DNA from: Paenibacillus sp.
GTDB taxonomy: Bacteria; Bacillota; Bacilli; Paenibacillales; YIM-B00363
Assembly: GCF_031177825.1 (NCBI RefSeq)
Contig: NZ_JAPSKE010000004.1
Coordinates: 62,001 to 126,000, forward strand
Direction: 5' to 3'
DNA length: 64,000 nucleotides
Positions 46,977 through 56,289 of this stretch are shown one piece after another. Numbering within the stretch: position 1 is the stretch's first letter; each line of letters opens with the position of its first letter. The notes below the pieces were generated by a model, which had not been told where the DNA came from, ran no database searches, and was given only the letters and a program-made list of their open reading frames with translations. The position numbers and the translations under genes were made by a program.

Positions 46977-48098
46977 TCACAAGATCGGCAGCGTGTCGAA
47001 CGCTTCCGGAACATTCGCAAGATACAGATTGGCGTACCCGTTCTTATCGCTCGTAAACAACAGCTTCTTCCCGTCCCGCGTGAAACGCGGATGCGCGTGC
47101 ACCTTCTGGGAATGGAAGCTGCAGCGCAGCTCGCACAGCACGCGAGGGCCGTCCGTGTCTCTCCAGACGCATAACGTCTTAACGTTCCCCTTGCCGTCGA
47201 CAACAGCTTGGCCGTAGCCGTCCGCATGCGAATGCCACGTGTCGAAGCCGAAATTCGTCTCCTTCATGGCCGTATTGTCGTATCGAATCTGTCCGTAAAA
47301 GTTCGTGCCGTCCGCGCGGAAGCCGTGATACCCGATCGTCTCGCCGTCCGGGAAGAAAAATTCGTGCCCGACTTTCTCCGAAGGCTCGAGCCGCTCTCGA
47401 ATTTTCCACGCCCCGCCGTTCCGCAAATCGAGACCCCAAATGCGATGGTCGACCAGATGCCATGGCCCTTCATGGCAGAAGGTGATGAGCCAAGGAAGCG
47501 TCGTCGACGCATTAATATGCGTGATGAAGCGATTCGCTTCATAAACGACCTCCGCCTCGCCGCTCTGCGCGTCCACACGGATGATGCGGCTGAGCGGCGC
47601 CGCCTCCATCAGTTCGCGGTGCCCGACATACCCGTTGCCGAGATCGAGACGGATTCGATGAGACAAGTCCTCTTGAATGCACGTCATCACGAACTTCCCG
47701 TCCGCCGTACAGCTTAAGTTTCCGATATGAAATCCTTCGGGAGCGGTGTACAGCGGCCGCTCCTCCAGCATGTCCAGCGAAAGCCGGGAAATCGTCTTCC
47801 GGGTTTTGACGAAGACTGCATCCCCCTGCGGGCGCAAGCACGCATCCAAATAATCGTTATTCGGAACGTCGGTGAGCTGCGCGATCGTTCCGTCGGCCAT
47901 GTTCAGGCTAAATAGGTTCGTGCTGTTGTCCCGGTCCGAGATGAACAGCAGCTTCCGGCCGCCGTCGTACCAGCCGTCTTCCGTAAAATATAAATGATAG
48001 CTGTGCGTCTTATAATCGGTCAGCTGGAGCACTTCGACGCCCGTCAATCGATCCGTATACGTCTTCCATTCCGCCGGCCAGATCCGTCCCTTCCCCAT
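46977..48098 (-). CDS. ogl: Oligogalacturonate lyase (PL22)
   Basis: This protein of 373 residues is a seven-bladed propeller of PL22. It starts GKGRIWPAEWKTYTDRLTGV and includes YDGGRKLLFISDRDNSTNLF, GHEFFFPDGETIGYHGFRAD and HAHPRFTRDGKKLLFTSDKN, which carry the family's metal-binding His and Gln set. It cleaves short oligogalacturonates in the cytoplasm. The ATG at 48098 with GGAGGGG before it is chosen; the frame is open 29 codons further up. It is 20 bases from the preceding gene, in one operon. Confidence 0.94.
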   Translation of the reverse strand: MGKGRIWPAEWKTYTDRLTGVEVLQLTDYKTHSYHLYFTEDGWYDGGRKLLFISDRDNSTNLFSLNMADGTIAQLTDVPNNDYLDACLRPQGDAVFVKTRKTISRLSLDMLEERPLYTAPEGFHIGNLSCTADGKFVMTCIQEDLSHRIRLDLGNGYVGHRELMEAAPLSRIIRVDAQSGEAEVVYEANRFITHINASTTLPWLITFCHEGPWHLVDHRIWGLDLRNGGAWKIRERLEPSEKVGHEFFFPDGETIGYHGFRADGTNFYGQIRYDNTAMKETNFGFDTWHSHADGYGQAVVDGKGNVKTLCVWRDTDGPRVLCELRCSFHSQKVHAHPRFTRDGKKLLFTSDKNGYANLYLANVPEAFDTLPIL

Positions 48099-48118
48099 TC
48101 GGTTCCCCTCCATTCGTA

Positions 48119-50176
48119 TTAAATAAGCGGATGCAGTCCTTCCCACCGCACGGACCAGCGTCCGTTCCGCGGGAAGCCCGGGCAATCTCCGGTTTCCGCG
48201 CCGTCCCAGCCGCAGGCCATCATGGCGACGGCGATCAGCAGTCCCCCGTTCCCCGGCAAATAGGCGGTAAGCCCAGGCCGCTGATAGTTATGCCCGTTGG
48301 GCAGGTACGTGTTCTTCGTGGCTTCCATCAGCAGGAAGTCGACCGCAGTCTCCGCGTCGCCGAGTCGCGCAGCCGTCATGGCGCACATCGGGAAGTCCCA
48401 GCCCCAGGCGGATTCCCATTGCCAATCGGACTGCACCTTCCGCAGCGTGTTCCGCATGACGTCCTTGTCGACGAGCGTACCCGGCAATAGACCGAGCGCG
48501 CCGACCATGGACGGATGGTCGCGGTTTTTCAGCGTGAAGGTGTCCGGACAACGCTCGTGCGCAAGGTAGACGCCGTTCCGCTGCGGAAGAGGAGCCATCG
48601 CGCCCGCCACCTTCGCCCAAGCCGGATTCGACCGTACCTGCAGACGCTCCGCCCAACGCAGCGCGATCTCCAGCCCGTACTTCCAATACTCTACTTCGTA
48701 CGGCGGATTCATGCTTTCGTGCAGGGAGTGGCATTCCTGAGCAGGAATGAGCGGCGGCCCTAGATCGAACGACTTCCGCTCTTCGTTCCAATGCGCGTAG
48801 GACACCATAAAATCCGCGGATTGAAACACGAGGTCCGCATAACGCTCCAGCGTCTTCCGGTTCGGCTCGATGCGGTGGATCAGCTCCGCCAACGTCATCG
48901 GATGCGGCTGCTGCCAGATGAGTCCCGGCGCCACGGGGGACGGGCTCTGCACGCCGTCGAAGCCGACCATCTTCGGCCATCGTGCGCCTTCGTACCCTTG
49001 GGAGGCCGCCAGCTCCTTCGCCAGCGGCAGGATCGAGTTGTACCAATCCATACTGTCCTTCAACAGGGACGCCCGGCCCCAAAGCGGAAAGTGAGCGGCG
49101 TGCCACCAATGCATCTCCAGGTGCATCTTCCCGAACCAGCTGTTGTACATCAGCCCCGTCTCCTGCGGCGGCATCGTACCGGCGCTGTGAATCGCCGTCA
49201 AATATTGCGACAGCACGACTCTCCGTTCCAGCTCGTGCGCCCGCTCGTCGGCGGAGCCGGATAAATCGACGGCGCCGCCGCTTTCCCAGAACGACGACCA
49301 ACGCTCGGCGCTCGACGACTCCGCCTCCTCCGCCGACGTCCGCGCCGGGTCGCCCGGAGCGAAGCCGACCGTGCACTCCAGCCGGTCCGCGCCCTTCGCC
49401 CCTCGAAGCGTAAATTCGTGCGCGCCGGTGCGTTCGAGCGCTCCCGCCGTCCACTCCAAGCGGACGCGGTAGCCGTCGTCGTCCATCGTCCGGCGCAGCA
49501 CGACGGACGTCGCCGACTCGGCGTCCGCCTCCGTCCGATGCCGGTCGTCGTTCCCCCAATCCGGGAATACCGACTTTGCCCATGCGGTATTCGTCATGTC
49601 GGGGGCGGGGAAGCGGACGAACAGCTGCAGCCGGTTTTCGGCGATCAAGGGAGACGAGACGCGAACGCCGACGGCGTCCTGTACCCCATGGCAGCTGGTG
49701 ACGACGGCGACCGGCCGGCCGTCGAAGACGAATTCGCTCCGGACGATCCCGGTCCATAAATCCAGCTCCTGCCGAAGCCGCTCCAGCTCGGAGAGACGCG
49801 CTTCCGAGCCGTCCTCGCGAAGCAAGCGGAACGCGATCCGCCCCAATTGCAGACGATGCGGATTTTGCCGCAGCCAATGATACGCTTCGGCCTTGTCCTC
49901 GGGCTTCATCGGGTAACCGACCTTGCGGCCGTAAGTCTCGTACATCTGATACGCGATTTCGTTCTCCGAATAGACGCCTCGTCCCCCGGTGTAATGCCAT
50001 CCCCAGTTCGACTGCGTGCCGAGCGGCGTTTCGTAATCGTCATAGAACGTCTGAAGCCCCGTCGCGTCGACGCTGAAGCCGAATCGTCCGTTCCCGATCG
50101 ACAGCGGGGCTAGCGGCTCCGGCTTCGTCAGCACCGGGTTATGGCGCGACACGATTTCCTTTCGATTCAAGATCAT
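48119..50176 (-). CDS. Six-hairpin glycosidase-like protein, family not assigned
   Basis: This 685-residue protein looks like a GH-L clan (alpha/alpha)6 hydrolase. It has an N-terminal beta domain (PLAPLSIGNGRFGFSVDATG) and a helical catalytic part with MYNSWFGKMHLEMHWWHAA, YEVEYWKYGLEIALRWAE and ESAWGWDFPMCAMTAARLGD. The opening resembles GH65 and GH95 relatives, but I cannot place it in a CAZy family. Likely catalytic acids are the Glu in HLEMHW and the Asp in GWDFP; both are guesses. It has no signal peptide. The start ATG at 50176 lies within the end of the AraC gene, with GAGGGAG before it. It probably acts on imported pectic oligomers. Confidence 0.75.
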   Translation of the reverse strand: MILNRKEIVSRHNPVLTKPEPLAPLSIGNGRFGFSVDATGLQTFYDDYETPLGTQSNWGWHYTGGRGVYSENEIAYQMYETYGRKVGYPMKPEDKAEAYHWLRQNPHRLQLGRIAFRLLREDGSEARLSELERLRQELDLWTGIVRSEFVFDGRPVAVVTSCHGVQDAVGVRVSSPLIAENRLQLFVRFPAPDMTNTAWAKSVFPDWGNDDRHRTEADAESATSVVLRRTMDDDGYRVRLEWTAGALERTGAHEFTLRGAKGADRLECTVGFAPGDPARTSAEEAESSSAERWSSFWESGGAVDLSGSADERAHELERRVVLSQYLTAIHSAGTMPPQETGLMYNSWFGKMHLEMHWWHAAHFPLWGRASLLKDSMDWYNSILPLAKELAASQGYEGARWPKMVGFDGVQSPSPVAPGLIWQQPHPMTLAELIHRIEPNRKTLERYADLVFQSADFMVSYAHWNEERKSFDLGPPLIPAQECHSLHESMNPPYEVEYWKYGLEIALRWAERLQVRSNPAWAKVAGAMAPLPQRNGVYLAHERCPDTFTLKNRDHPSMVGALGLLPGTLVDKDVMRNTLRKVQSDWQWESAWGWDFPMCAMTAARLGDAETAVDFLLMEATKNTYLPNGHNYQRPGLTAYLPGNGGLLIAVAMMACGWDGAETGDCPGFPRNGRWSVRWEGLHPLI

Positions 50177-52502
50177 CTCTCCCTCGCAATTCGACATTCG
50201 CCGCATCGCTTCTGAACTTCATCATCTCGCGATACTTGCCCGGCGTTATGTTCTTATATTTGCGGAACACCCGAATGAAGCTGTTTTCATGCTGATAACC
50301 GACCTTCTGGGCGATGTCGGATATTTTCTCCTCCGTCTCGACGAGCAGCTCGCCGGCACGGTCCATGCGCAGCTTCGTGAAGTAGCCGTAGATCGTCTCG
50401 TCCATCTCCTGCTTGAACAGCTGGCTGGCGAGACTGACGCTGACGCCGGCAGCGTCGGCGATGTCCTGAATCCCGATCGGCTGTCCGAGATGCCGCTTCA
50501 TAAATTCGACCATGCCTAAGCAGAGGACGAAATCCTTGCTTTCCATCAGGCTGCGGTACCGCTCCGACAATTCCGCCGCCTTGCTGGTAAAGAGCGACGC
50601 GATATCGTCAAGGCTCAGCGTATGGAGCTCCTCGAACGGCCCCTCCTCCGCCCAGTCCTCCGCATCTTCGCGCAGTCCGATTCGGCGAAGCCGTTCCCCG
50701 GACGATTTCAACAGCTTCAGCGTGTCGAAGGGGTAGTACCCCGCCGCGCGCAGCTCTTCCGCCATGCGCTCGACGATCGCGACCGAGCGGGCTTCGTCGC
50801 CGGCCTCGATCGCCCCGGTCAGATCGTCCAACCACTGATCCTTCATCGTCGCCGCGGACGGCTCGTGATCCGATACCTCGTCGAAGAGGATGACGCTCCC
50901 GTAGCCGCGGAACAGCCGATAGCCGAGCGCGTTTTCCGCCTCCAGCATCGCCTGCTTCAGCTTGCCCGCGTCGGCGTGCGCCGCGCTGACGCCCATCGAC
51001 ACGCTGAAGCCCAGCATGCGGTGAACGACCTCCGCCGCATGCCGGCACGACTCCCGGCACGCCTCCTCGCGGCGCTCCGAAGCGCGCTTCGGCTGCAGCA
51101 GCAGAGCCAGCTTGTCTTTGCCGAAATCCGCGCATACGGTGCGCCATTCCGGCGAGAACAACTCCGCGGTGACGTTCGCGATCGCAAACTTGAGAAGCGA
51201 ATGATCTGCGCTCGGGTAACGCCGAGCCCATGCTTCGTAGCGGTCGATCGAGACGACGACGAACGTAAGCGGCTCGTCCGTCCAATCCTGGAAATAACTG
51301 CTCCATTTCTCCCGCATTTCCCGAATGCTGCTGACGTTGCCCATATAGATATCGAATAGGTATTTCGAGGACGCCTCCGGCATCGTCTGACGGATGAGCT
51401 GGGACAGCTGCGCGTGGTCGCTGAGCAGCTCGGTCGTCAGCCGCTCCAGATGGAGCAGGTCCGCGTTCGGAATGTCCCGGTTGCTCTGCCGGAACAGCCG
51501 CTGGATCCGCCGAACCGGACGGAAGGCGACGGATTGAATGTAGACGACCGTGAGCGCGCCGAGCAGGAGCGCAGCGGCCGAGACCGACATGACGACGTCG
51601 CGGACATGCTTCGACCGCGCGAGCAGGCTGTCTTGAGAGACGAAGGACACGTACTGCCAGCCGGTCAACGGCGACACGAGCCGATTCACCAAATACGAAA
51701 CGCCGTTATGCCGGAAATCCCACAAGCTTTCTTCGCCGGGTTGCGACACGGCGTCCTGGACCAGCGCCGCATCGAAGCCGCCGCCCGAAACGGAATAGAG
51801 GATGTCGCCGTCGAGATCGACGATGAATCTCGCCCGCTCCAACTCGGACCGGTGCGGCGGATGGAGCCTCGCGAACAGCTCCTCCTCCTTCAGATTGATC
51901 GCTACGATGCCTTTGAACTCCCCTTGAATCAATACCTTGCGGAACAGCGTAAGCTCCGAGCCGGCGTTGCGAATCCCTCCGCTCGCTCCCGGGGGGACGG
52001 AACGTTTTCGAACCAGCATCTTCTGATCCCCGAACTCTTCGGCGATGCCGACCCACTCGGAATCGGGGAAGGTCACCTTGCTGGAGCTGTAGCCCTGCGG
52101 CATCGATACGAAGCTGCCTCGCTCCATGTCGTAAACATAAATGCTATCGATATACGAGGTGTTGCCGATGAGCGTCGAGAAAAACTCGTAAATTCCGGAA
52201 ATGTTGGCGTAAGAGTTTTGATTGTCCGCCGTCAAGAACGTATAGACGTTGGCATGCAGCGCCACGGAAACCGCGATTTGATCGGCCTTTTCGATATAAT
52301 CGTCGATAAAGTTCATGCTGATCTGCAGCATCTGGTGCTGCGGTTCGCTAAGCTCGCTCTGCAGCACGGATTTGGAGGTGTAATAGGACGTCGCACTGAC
52401 CCCCATGATGATGATGCAGACGGAGACGGTCAGAAACAGCACCAGCCGAGTTTGCGTATTCGTCAACGTATAGGCGAGCCATTTTTTCAAAGACTGGACC
52501 AT
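50139..52502 (-). CDS. YesN-type membrane AraC regulator
   Basis: This protein of 787 residues has a first membrane helix (LVLFLTVSVCIIIMGVSATS), an extracellular sensor domain of about 230 residues, a second helix (VMSVSAAALLLGALTVVYI), a GGDEF-like/LINKER region, and a C-terminal AraC pair (FMKRHLGQPIGIQDIADAAG and ISDIAQKVGYQHENSFIRVF). Such regulators sense a sugar outside the cell and activate nearby polysaccharide genes. The ATG at 52502 has GAGGTGG upstream. It lies in the middle of the pectin locus and its end overlaps the next gene's start. Confidence 0.9.
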   Translation of the reverse strand: MVQSLKKWLAYTLTNTQTRLVLFLTVSVCIIIMGVSATSYYTSKSVLQSELSEPQHQMLQISMNFIDDYIEKADQIAVSVALHANVYTFLTADNQNSYANISGIYEFFSTLIGNTSYIDSIYVYDMERGSFVSMPQGYSSSKVTFPDSEWVGIAEEFGDQKMLVRKRSVPPGASGGIRNAGSELTLFRKVLIQGEFKGIVAINLKEEELFARLHPPHRSELERARFIVDLDGDILYSVSGGGFDAALVQDAVSQPGEESLWDFRHNGVSYLVNRLVSPLTGWQYVSFVSQDSLLARSKHVRDVVMSVSAAALLLGALTVVYIQSVAFRPVRRIQRLFRQSNRDIPNADLLHLERLTTELLSDHAQLSQLIRQTMPEASSKYLFDIYMGNVSSIREMREKWSSYFQDWTDEPLTFVVVSIDRYEAWARRYPSADHSLLKFAIANVTAELFSPEWRTVCADFGKDKLALLLQPKRASERREEACRESCRHAAEVVHRMLGFSVSMGVSAAHADAGKLKQAMLEAENALGYRLFRGYGSVILFDEVSDHEPSAATMKDQWLDDLTGAIEAGDEARSVAIVERMAEELRAAGYYPFDTLKLLKSSGERLRRIGLREDAEDWAEEGPFEELHTLSLDDIASLFTSKAAELSERYRSLMESKDFVLCLGMVEFMKRHLGQPIGIQDIADAAGVSVSLASQLFKQEMDETIYGYFTKLRMDRAGELLVETEEKISDIAQKVGYQHENSFIRVFRKYKNITPGKYREMMKFRSDAANVELRGRDDLESKGNRVAP

Positions 52503-52627
52503 TCGGGTTCCACCTCTCACAGTCTTTCGCAGGTTCCTTCCATTGTACTTCGAACCGCCTTCGGCTTTGCAAACGCTTCCGACCGCCTCCTTGCATCCTC
52601 ACCCGCGGTTTCCGCCTCGCTGCTCTC

Positions 52628-54856
52628 TTATCCTATCGTTTGCTCCTTTTTCCGGTCGCTCCCCAAATATTCCAACAACTTCATCGTTTCGACGCCCGCC
52701 AACATGACGATGCCGATCCCGTGCGTATCGTTGAGGTTCCATGAAAGCTCGTGTTTATAATAGTGGTTGGAAAAGGAAAAGCTCGACCCGCGGCACACGC
52801 CGTACAGATTCCCGTGCCTATCGATCGCCGCTTCGCACAGCCCCTCCCATGCGGCCAGCGCTGCCTTCCGGTACGGCAGCTCGGGCGCGAGCCAGCCGTT
52901 CCGCACCCCGCGCGCGAAGCCGTACAGAAACATCGAAGTGCAGGAAGCTTCCGGGTATGACTCCGGATCGGTCAGCACTTGATGCCATAGCCCCCGTTCC
53001 CCTTGCAGCGCCAAATAGCCTTCGGCCAGCTCTTGATAGAATCGTAGAATATCAGGGTACGCGTCATGGTCGCGGGGAAGTACCGTCAGCAGCTCCGTCA
53101 ACGAGAAGAACACCCAGCCGTTCCCGCGACCCCATGGCGTCAGCGTCGGCTTTCCGGCGGCGACGTCGTACACATGCGACATGATTTTCTTTTCCGGCAT
53201 GTACAAGTATTTCTTGTATAGCAGCAGCTGGCGGGCCGCTTCGGATACATAATTCGGGTCGCCCGACGCTTCCGCGTATCGGCATAAGAACGGCACGCTC
53301 ATATACATGTCGTCGCACCACATCGTATTGTGCATGCTCGGCGACACGCCGACCTTCCGGTACAGTGCGCCATCCTCGAGCCGGTCCTGCCGATGCATCA
53401 CATACTCCGCGATATGCGCCGCGGTTTCCCGCACGCCCTTCAGCGGGCGGATGCCGCGATCCGCCAGCAGCGAGAGCGCGCCGAACGAGCCGCAATCGTC
53501 CAGACTGTCGACGTGGGACAGCTGGTTGTTGATGCCCGCGGCGCCGAACTTCGCGCGATCCCACAGCGAATAAGCGAAGCGGGAAGACGCGAATTCGACG
53601 TGCTCAGCGACGTAGTCGAGGACATCGGGACGGCCCAACGTCTTCCCCGTCTCGAGCAATCCGTAGAGCGTCACCCCGAGCGGGTAGTTCCACTTCCCGA
53701 ACCGCTCGTTCTCGAGGAACGGACGCACGAAGCCGGCCGGCGACGCCGTCCGCCAATAGAACGGCTCCTCCCCTTCCGGAGCCGCCAATGCGTCCATCGT
53801 TTGGTAGTCCGTTATATCGACGATGTCCGCCGCGGGGAAAGGACCGAGGTAAAGCCACGGTTCCTTCGCCCCCGCCACTCGGCGCGGCGTCCGCAGCTTG
53901 CCGGCAAGCGACGCCCCGGTCAGCCGACAGCCCCAGCCGTCGGAGCCGCATTCGCTCCGGACGACCAGGTCGACGATCGCCGCAGGGACCCGGATCGGAA
54001 CGTTGAAATCCCCTGGGCGGTCCTGTCGAAGCACCTCGACGCCGTTCAGCTGCACTCGGATCGGTCCGTACGCCGTGCCCTGCAGCGCGAGCGGTTCGCC
54101 GTCGACGAGCCGGCCGTCGATTTCGGTCCAAGCGTACGCCGCGTATCCGTCCCGCCATCCGTATAAGCGCTCCGGCCGCGCTTCGAAGGTATCCGCCCCG
54201 AACGCCTCAGCCTCGGCTGCCTCCTCGGAAGGGTCATGTTCCGGAAGCCACTCGACGCCCGTCGCCGCTTCCAAGACGGTCATGGCTGGAATGCCGGGAA
54301 GCGGATCGTCCGTCGGTCTCGTATACAGCCAGCCCTCTTCCCCGTCCCGGTCGACGGACGGAACCAAGAAATGGTACGGAAAGTTTTTCCGGTTGCTCGT
54401 CCCGAAGACCGCCCCCGCGCCCCGCTCCAGCTCCAGCACGAAGTGATTCCACCCCTTCGTCAGCGGAACGGGCAGCCGCAGCGGCGGCGCCGCGGCGCCT
54501 TCCTCGTCCTTCGACGAGCCGAACCGCTTCGCGCCGTTATGGTACAGCTTCACCGGGCCGAGGCAGGTGATGGAGAACGCGAAGGTTTGCGCTTCGGGGA
54601 TCCATAGCTTCGCCCAAGCGTATGCCTTCCTCCCGGACGTCCCTGGCGGGAATAAGACGTCCCCCGGAAAGACGTATCGGTGATCCTCGGCTTTCCGAAT
54701 CGGCTGCTTCCGCGACACCCGGTAAACGGGTGCGTGCATCGGATGGTCGCCGATATACTTCTGCGCCATCGTCGTCAGCACATGCTCGACGGACGTCCCG
54801 TCCGTCTGCCGCGCCATGCTTTCTTCCGGATCGAAATACGGGTTCCGCGTCGTCAT
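52628..54856 (-). CDS. GH105-type hydrolase with N-terminal beta domain
   Basis: This protein of 742 residues joins a non-catalytic N-terminal half (jelly-roll-like parts such as YAWAKLWIPEAQTFAFSIT) to a C-terminal (alpha/alpha)6 GH105 domain (about 390-730), with MWCDDMYMSVPFLCRYAE and PWGRGNGWVFFSLTELL as the catalytic and substrate motifs. It is twice the size of the second GH105 here and may act on other unsaturated uronides. ATG 54856 has GAGGGGAGG upstream; ATG 54862 overlaps the preceding stop (ATGA). Confidence 0.88.
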   Translation of the reverse strand: MTTRNPYFDPEESMARQTDGTSVEHVLTTMAQKYIGDHPMHAPVYRVSRKQPIRKAEDHRYVFPGDVLFPPGTSGRKAYAWAKLWIPEAQTFAFSITCLGPVKLYHNGAKRFGSSKDEEGAAAPPLRLPVPLTKGWNHFVLELERGAGAVFGTSNRKNFPYHFLVPSVDRDGEEGWLYTRPTDDPLPGIPAMTVLEAATGVEWLPEHDPSEEAAEAEAFGADTFEARPERLYGWRDGYAAYAWTEIDGRLVDGEPLALQGTAYGPIRVQLNGVEVLRQDRPGDFNVPIRVPAAIVDLVVRSECGSDGWGCRLTGASLAGKLRTPRRVAGAKEPWLYLGPFPAADIVDITDYQTMDALAAPEGEEPFYWRTASPAGFVRPFLENERFGKWNYPLGVTLYGLLETGKTLGRPDVLDYVAEHVEFASSRFAYSLWDRAKFGAAGINNQLSHVDSLDDCGSFGALSLLADRGIRPLKGVRETAAHIAEYVMHRQDRLEDGALYRKVGVSPSMHNTMWCDDMYMSVPFLCRYAEASGDPNYVSEAARQLLLYKKYLYMPEKKIMSHVYDVAAGKPTLTPWGRGNGWVFFSLTELLTVLPRDHDAYPDILRFYQELAEGYLALQGERGLWHQVLTDPESYPEASCTSMFLYGFARGVRNGWLAPELPYRKAALAAWEGLCEAAIDRHGNLYGVCRGSSFSFSNHYYKHELSWNLNDTHGIGIVMLAGVETMKLLEYLGSDRKKEQTIG

Positions 54857-54858
54857 GC

Positions 54859-56187
54859 TCATCCTCCCCTCGCTAGGCTCAGCTCTTCCGTCCGAAAGCC
54901 GCCGAGCACCTCTTCGATGGCGATCGGCCGATGCTCCTTCGCCGAGCGCCAGACCGCTTCCCCGGTCGCGACCGAATACGCGCCGTCCACCGCCCCCGAC
55001 AGGATCCGGAACGGCCTTCTCGCGTCCTCGCCCATGAACAAATCCTCCAGCAGCAGCGGATCGCCGCCTCCGTGGCTGCCCTCCTTGTGCACGACATGGA
55101 TCGTCTCCTTCGAGCCGAAAAGCGGGAAGTAGTCGATCGTCTGCACCGGCGTCGGGAACGGCGTACGGGCGGGCATATGATATTCCAGCGTCTCGAGGCG
55201 CCCCTTCGTGCCGTTGATCGCAAGCCGATAGCCCTCATACGGAAGGGAGAAATTGACCGAATAGCTGAGCAACGCGCCTTGGTTATAACGAACGACCGCC
55301 GTATACGTGTCTTCGATCTCGATGCTGGAGTCGAAAATGCACTGGTCCGCCCTGTATCCTGTATAAGGGAACGCGGGGGACCGCTGTCCGCCCAGCGACT
55401 CCAGATGATCGTCCGGGACGGGGGCTCGCTTGCTTCTCGCATTCCATCGCGCGTAGTACGCGCAATCGTCCGCTACGTCGCAGGTGGCGCAGTGGCGTCC
55501 GTCCTCGCGCCGCGGATTCAGCTCGCTGTCCGCACCATAATAGTTCAGGGCTCCGTAGGCGAAAACCTCGACCGGCTTCTGGTTGATCCACCAGTTGACC
55601 AAATCGAAGTGATGCGTACACTTATGAACGGATAACCCGCCCGAAAATTCCCGGACGCGATTCCAACGCTTAAAGTAGCTGGAGCCGTGGTACGTATCCA
55701 AATACCAGTTCAGGTCGATGGAGGTGATGCGGCCGAGCTTGCCCTCCGACACCATCTCTTTGATCTTCGTGTGAATCGGCGCGTACCGGTAATTGAACGT
55801 TACCGTGACCGAACCCTTGCTCCGCCGCTCTGCCTCGACGATGCGGCGGCTGTCTTGGCCCGTCGTCGCCATCGGCTTCTCGGTAATGGCGTCCAGATCC
55901 CGGTTCAGCGCCTGAATAATGTATTCGGCGTGCGTATGGTCGCGGCCCGCCACGATGATGCAATCCGGCTTCGTCTCGTCGACCATCCGGTCGAATTCCT
56001 CCGGCCTGTACGTTCGGATATCGGCATGCTCCGGAAACCGGCTGCGGAACAGGTCGAACCGGGCGGGGTCGGGATCGAGCAAGCCGACCAGCTCGCAGCC
56101 GCCGGCGAACGTCGTCGCAATCGGCTTCGCGAACTGACCGAGCGCCCGGCCGCTTACGCCGCAAATCGCAAATCTTCTTCTGTTCAC
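54859..56187 (-). CDS. Gfo/Idh/MocA-family oxidoreductase
   Basis: This protein of 442 residues has an N-terminal Rossmann fold (RRRFAICGVSGRALGQFAK), the EKPMATTG motif with the active-site Lys, and the C-terminal alpha/beta domain. A small Cys cluster (CATCDVADDC) is present. Family members oxidise or reduce sugars using NAD(P). The start is GTG at 56187 with GAGAGGGGAG upstream. It overlaps the GH105 start, so the two are coupled. The substrate is unknown, possibly a sugar or uronic acid released in this pathway. Confidence 0.88.
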   Translation of the reverse strand: MNRRRFAICGVSGRALGQFAKPIATTFAGGCELVGLLDPDPARFDLFRSRFPEHADIRTYRPEEFDRMVDETKPDCIIVAGRDHTHAEYIIQALNRDLDAITEKPMATTGQDSRRIVEAERRSKGSVTVTFNYRYAPIHTKIKEMVSEGKLGRITSIDLNWYLDTYHGSSYFKRWNRVREFSGGLSVHKCTHHFDLVNWWINQKPVEVFAYGALNYYGADSELNPRREDGRHCATCDVADDCAYYARWNARSKRAPVPDDHLESLGGQRSPAFPYTGYRADQCIFDSSIEIEDTYTAVVRYNQGALLSYSVNFSLPYEGYRLAINGTKGRLETLEYHMPARTPFPTPVQTIDYFPLFGSKETIHVVHKEGSHGGGDPLLLEDLFMGEDARRPFRILSGAVDGAYSVATGEAVWRSAKEHRPIAIEEVLGGFRTEELSLARGG

Positions 56188-56235
56188 GGAAACTCCCCTC
56201 TCGCTGTCGATGATGAACCGCGTACATAAGACGTC

Positions 56236-56257
56236 GCCCGGAACCCACGTTCCGGGC
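56236..56257 (-). terminator. Hairpin between solute-binding protein and oxidoreductase genes
   Basis: GCCCGGAAC / GTTCCGGGC, a perfect 9-base stem with a 4-base loop. It lies 33 bases past the stop of the solute-binding gene and lacks a T-run. Such hairpins often protect the abundant binding-protein mRNA and lower expression downstream. Confidence 0.6.
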
Positions 56258-56289
56258 AACCGTCTCCTGCTTCACGCCGGGCGTTCGCG

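Noticed and set aside
52566..52579. cre-like TGCAAACGCTTCCG upstream of the YesN-type gene
   Set aside because: The last two bases do not match CA, so it is too weak to call.
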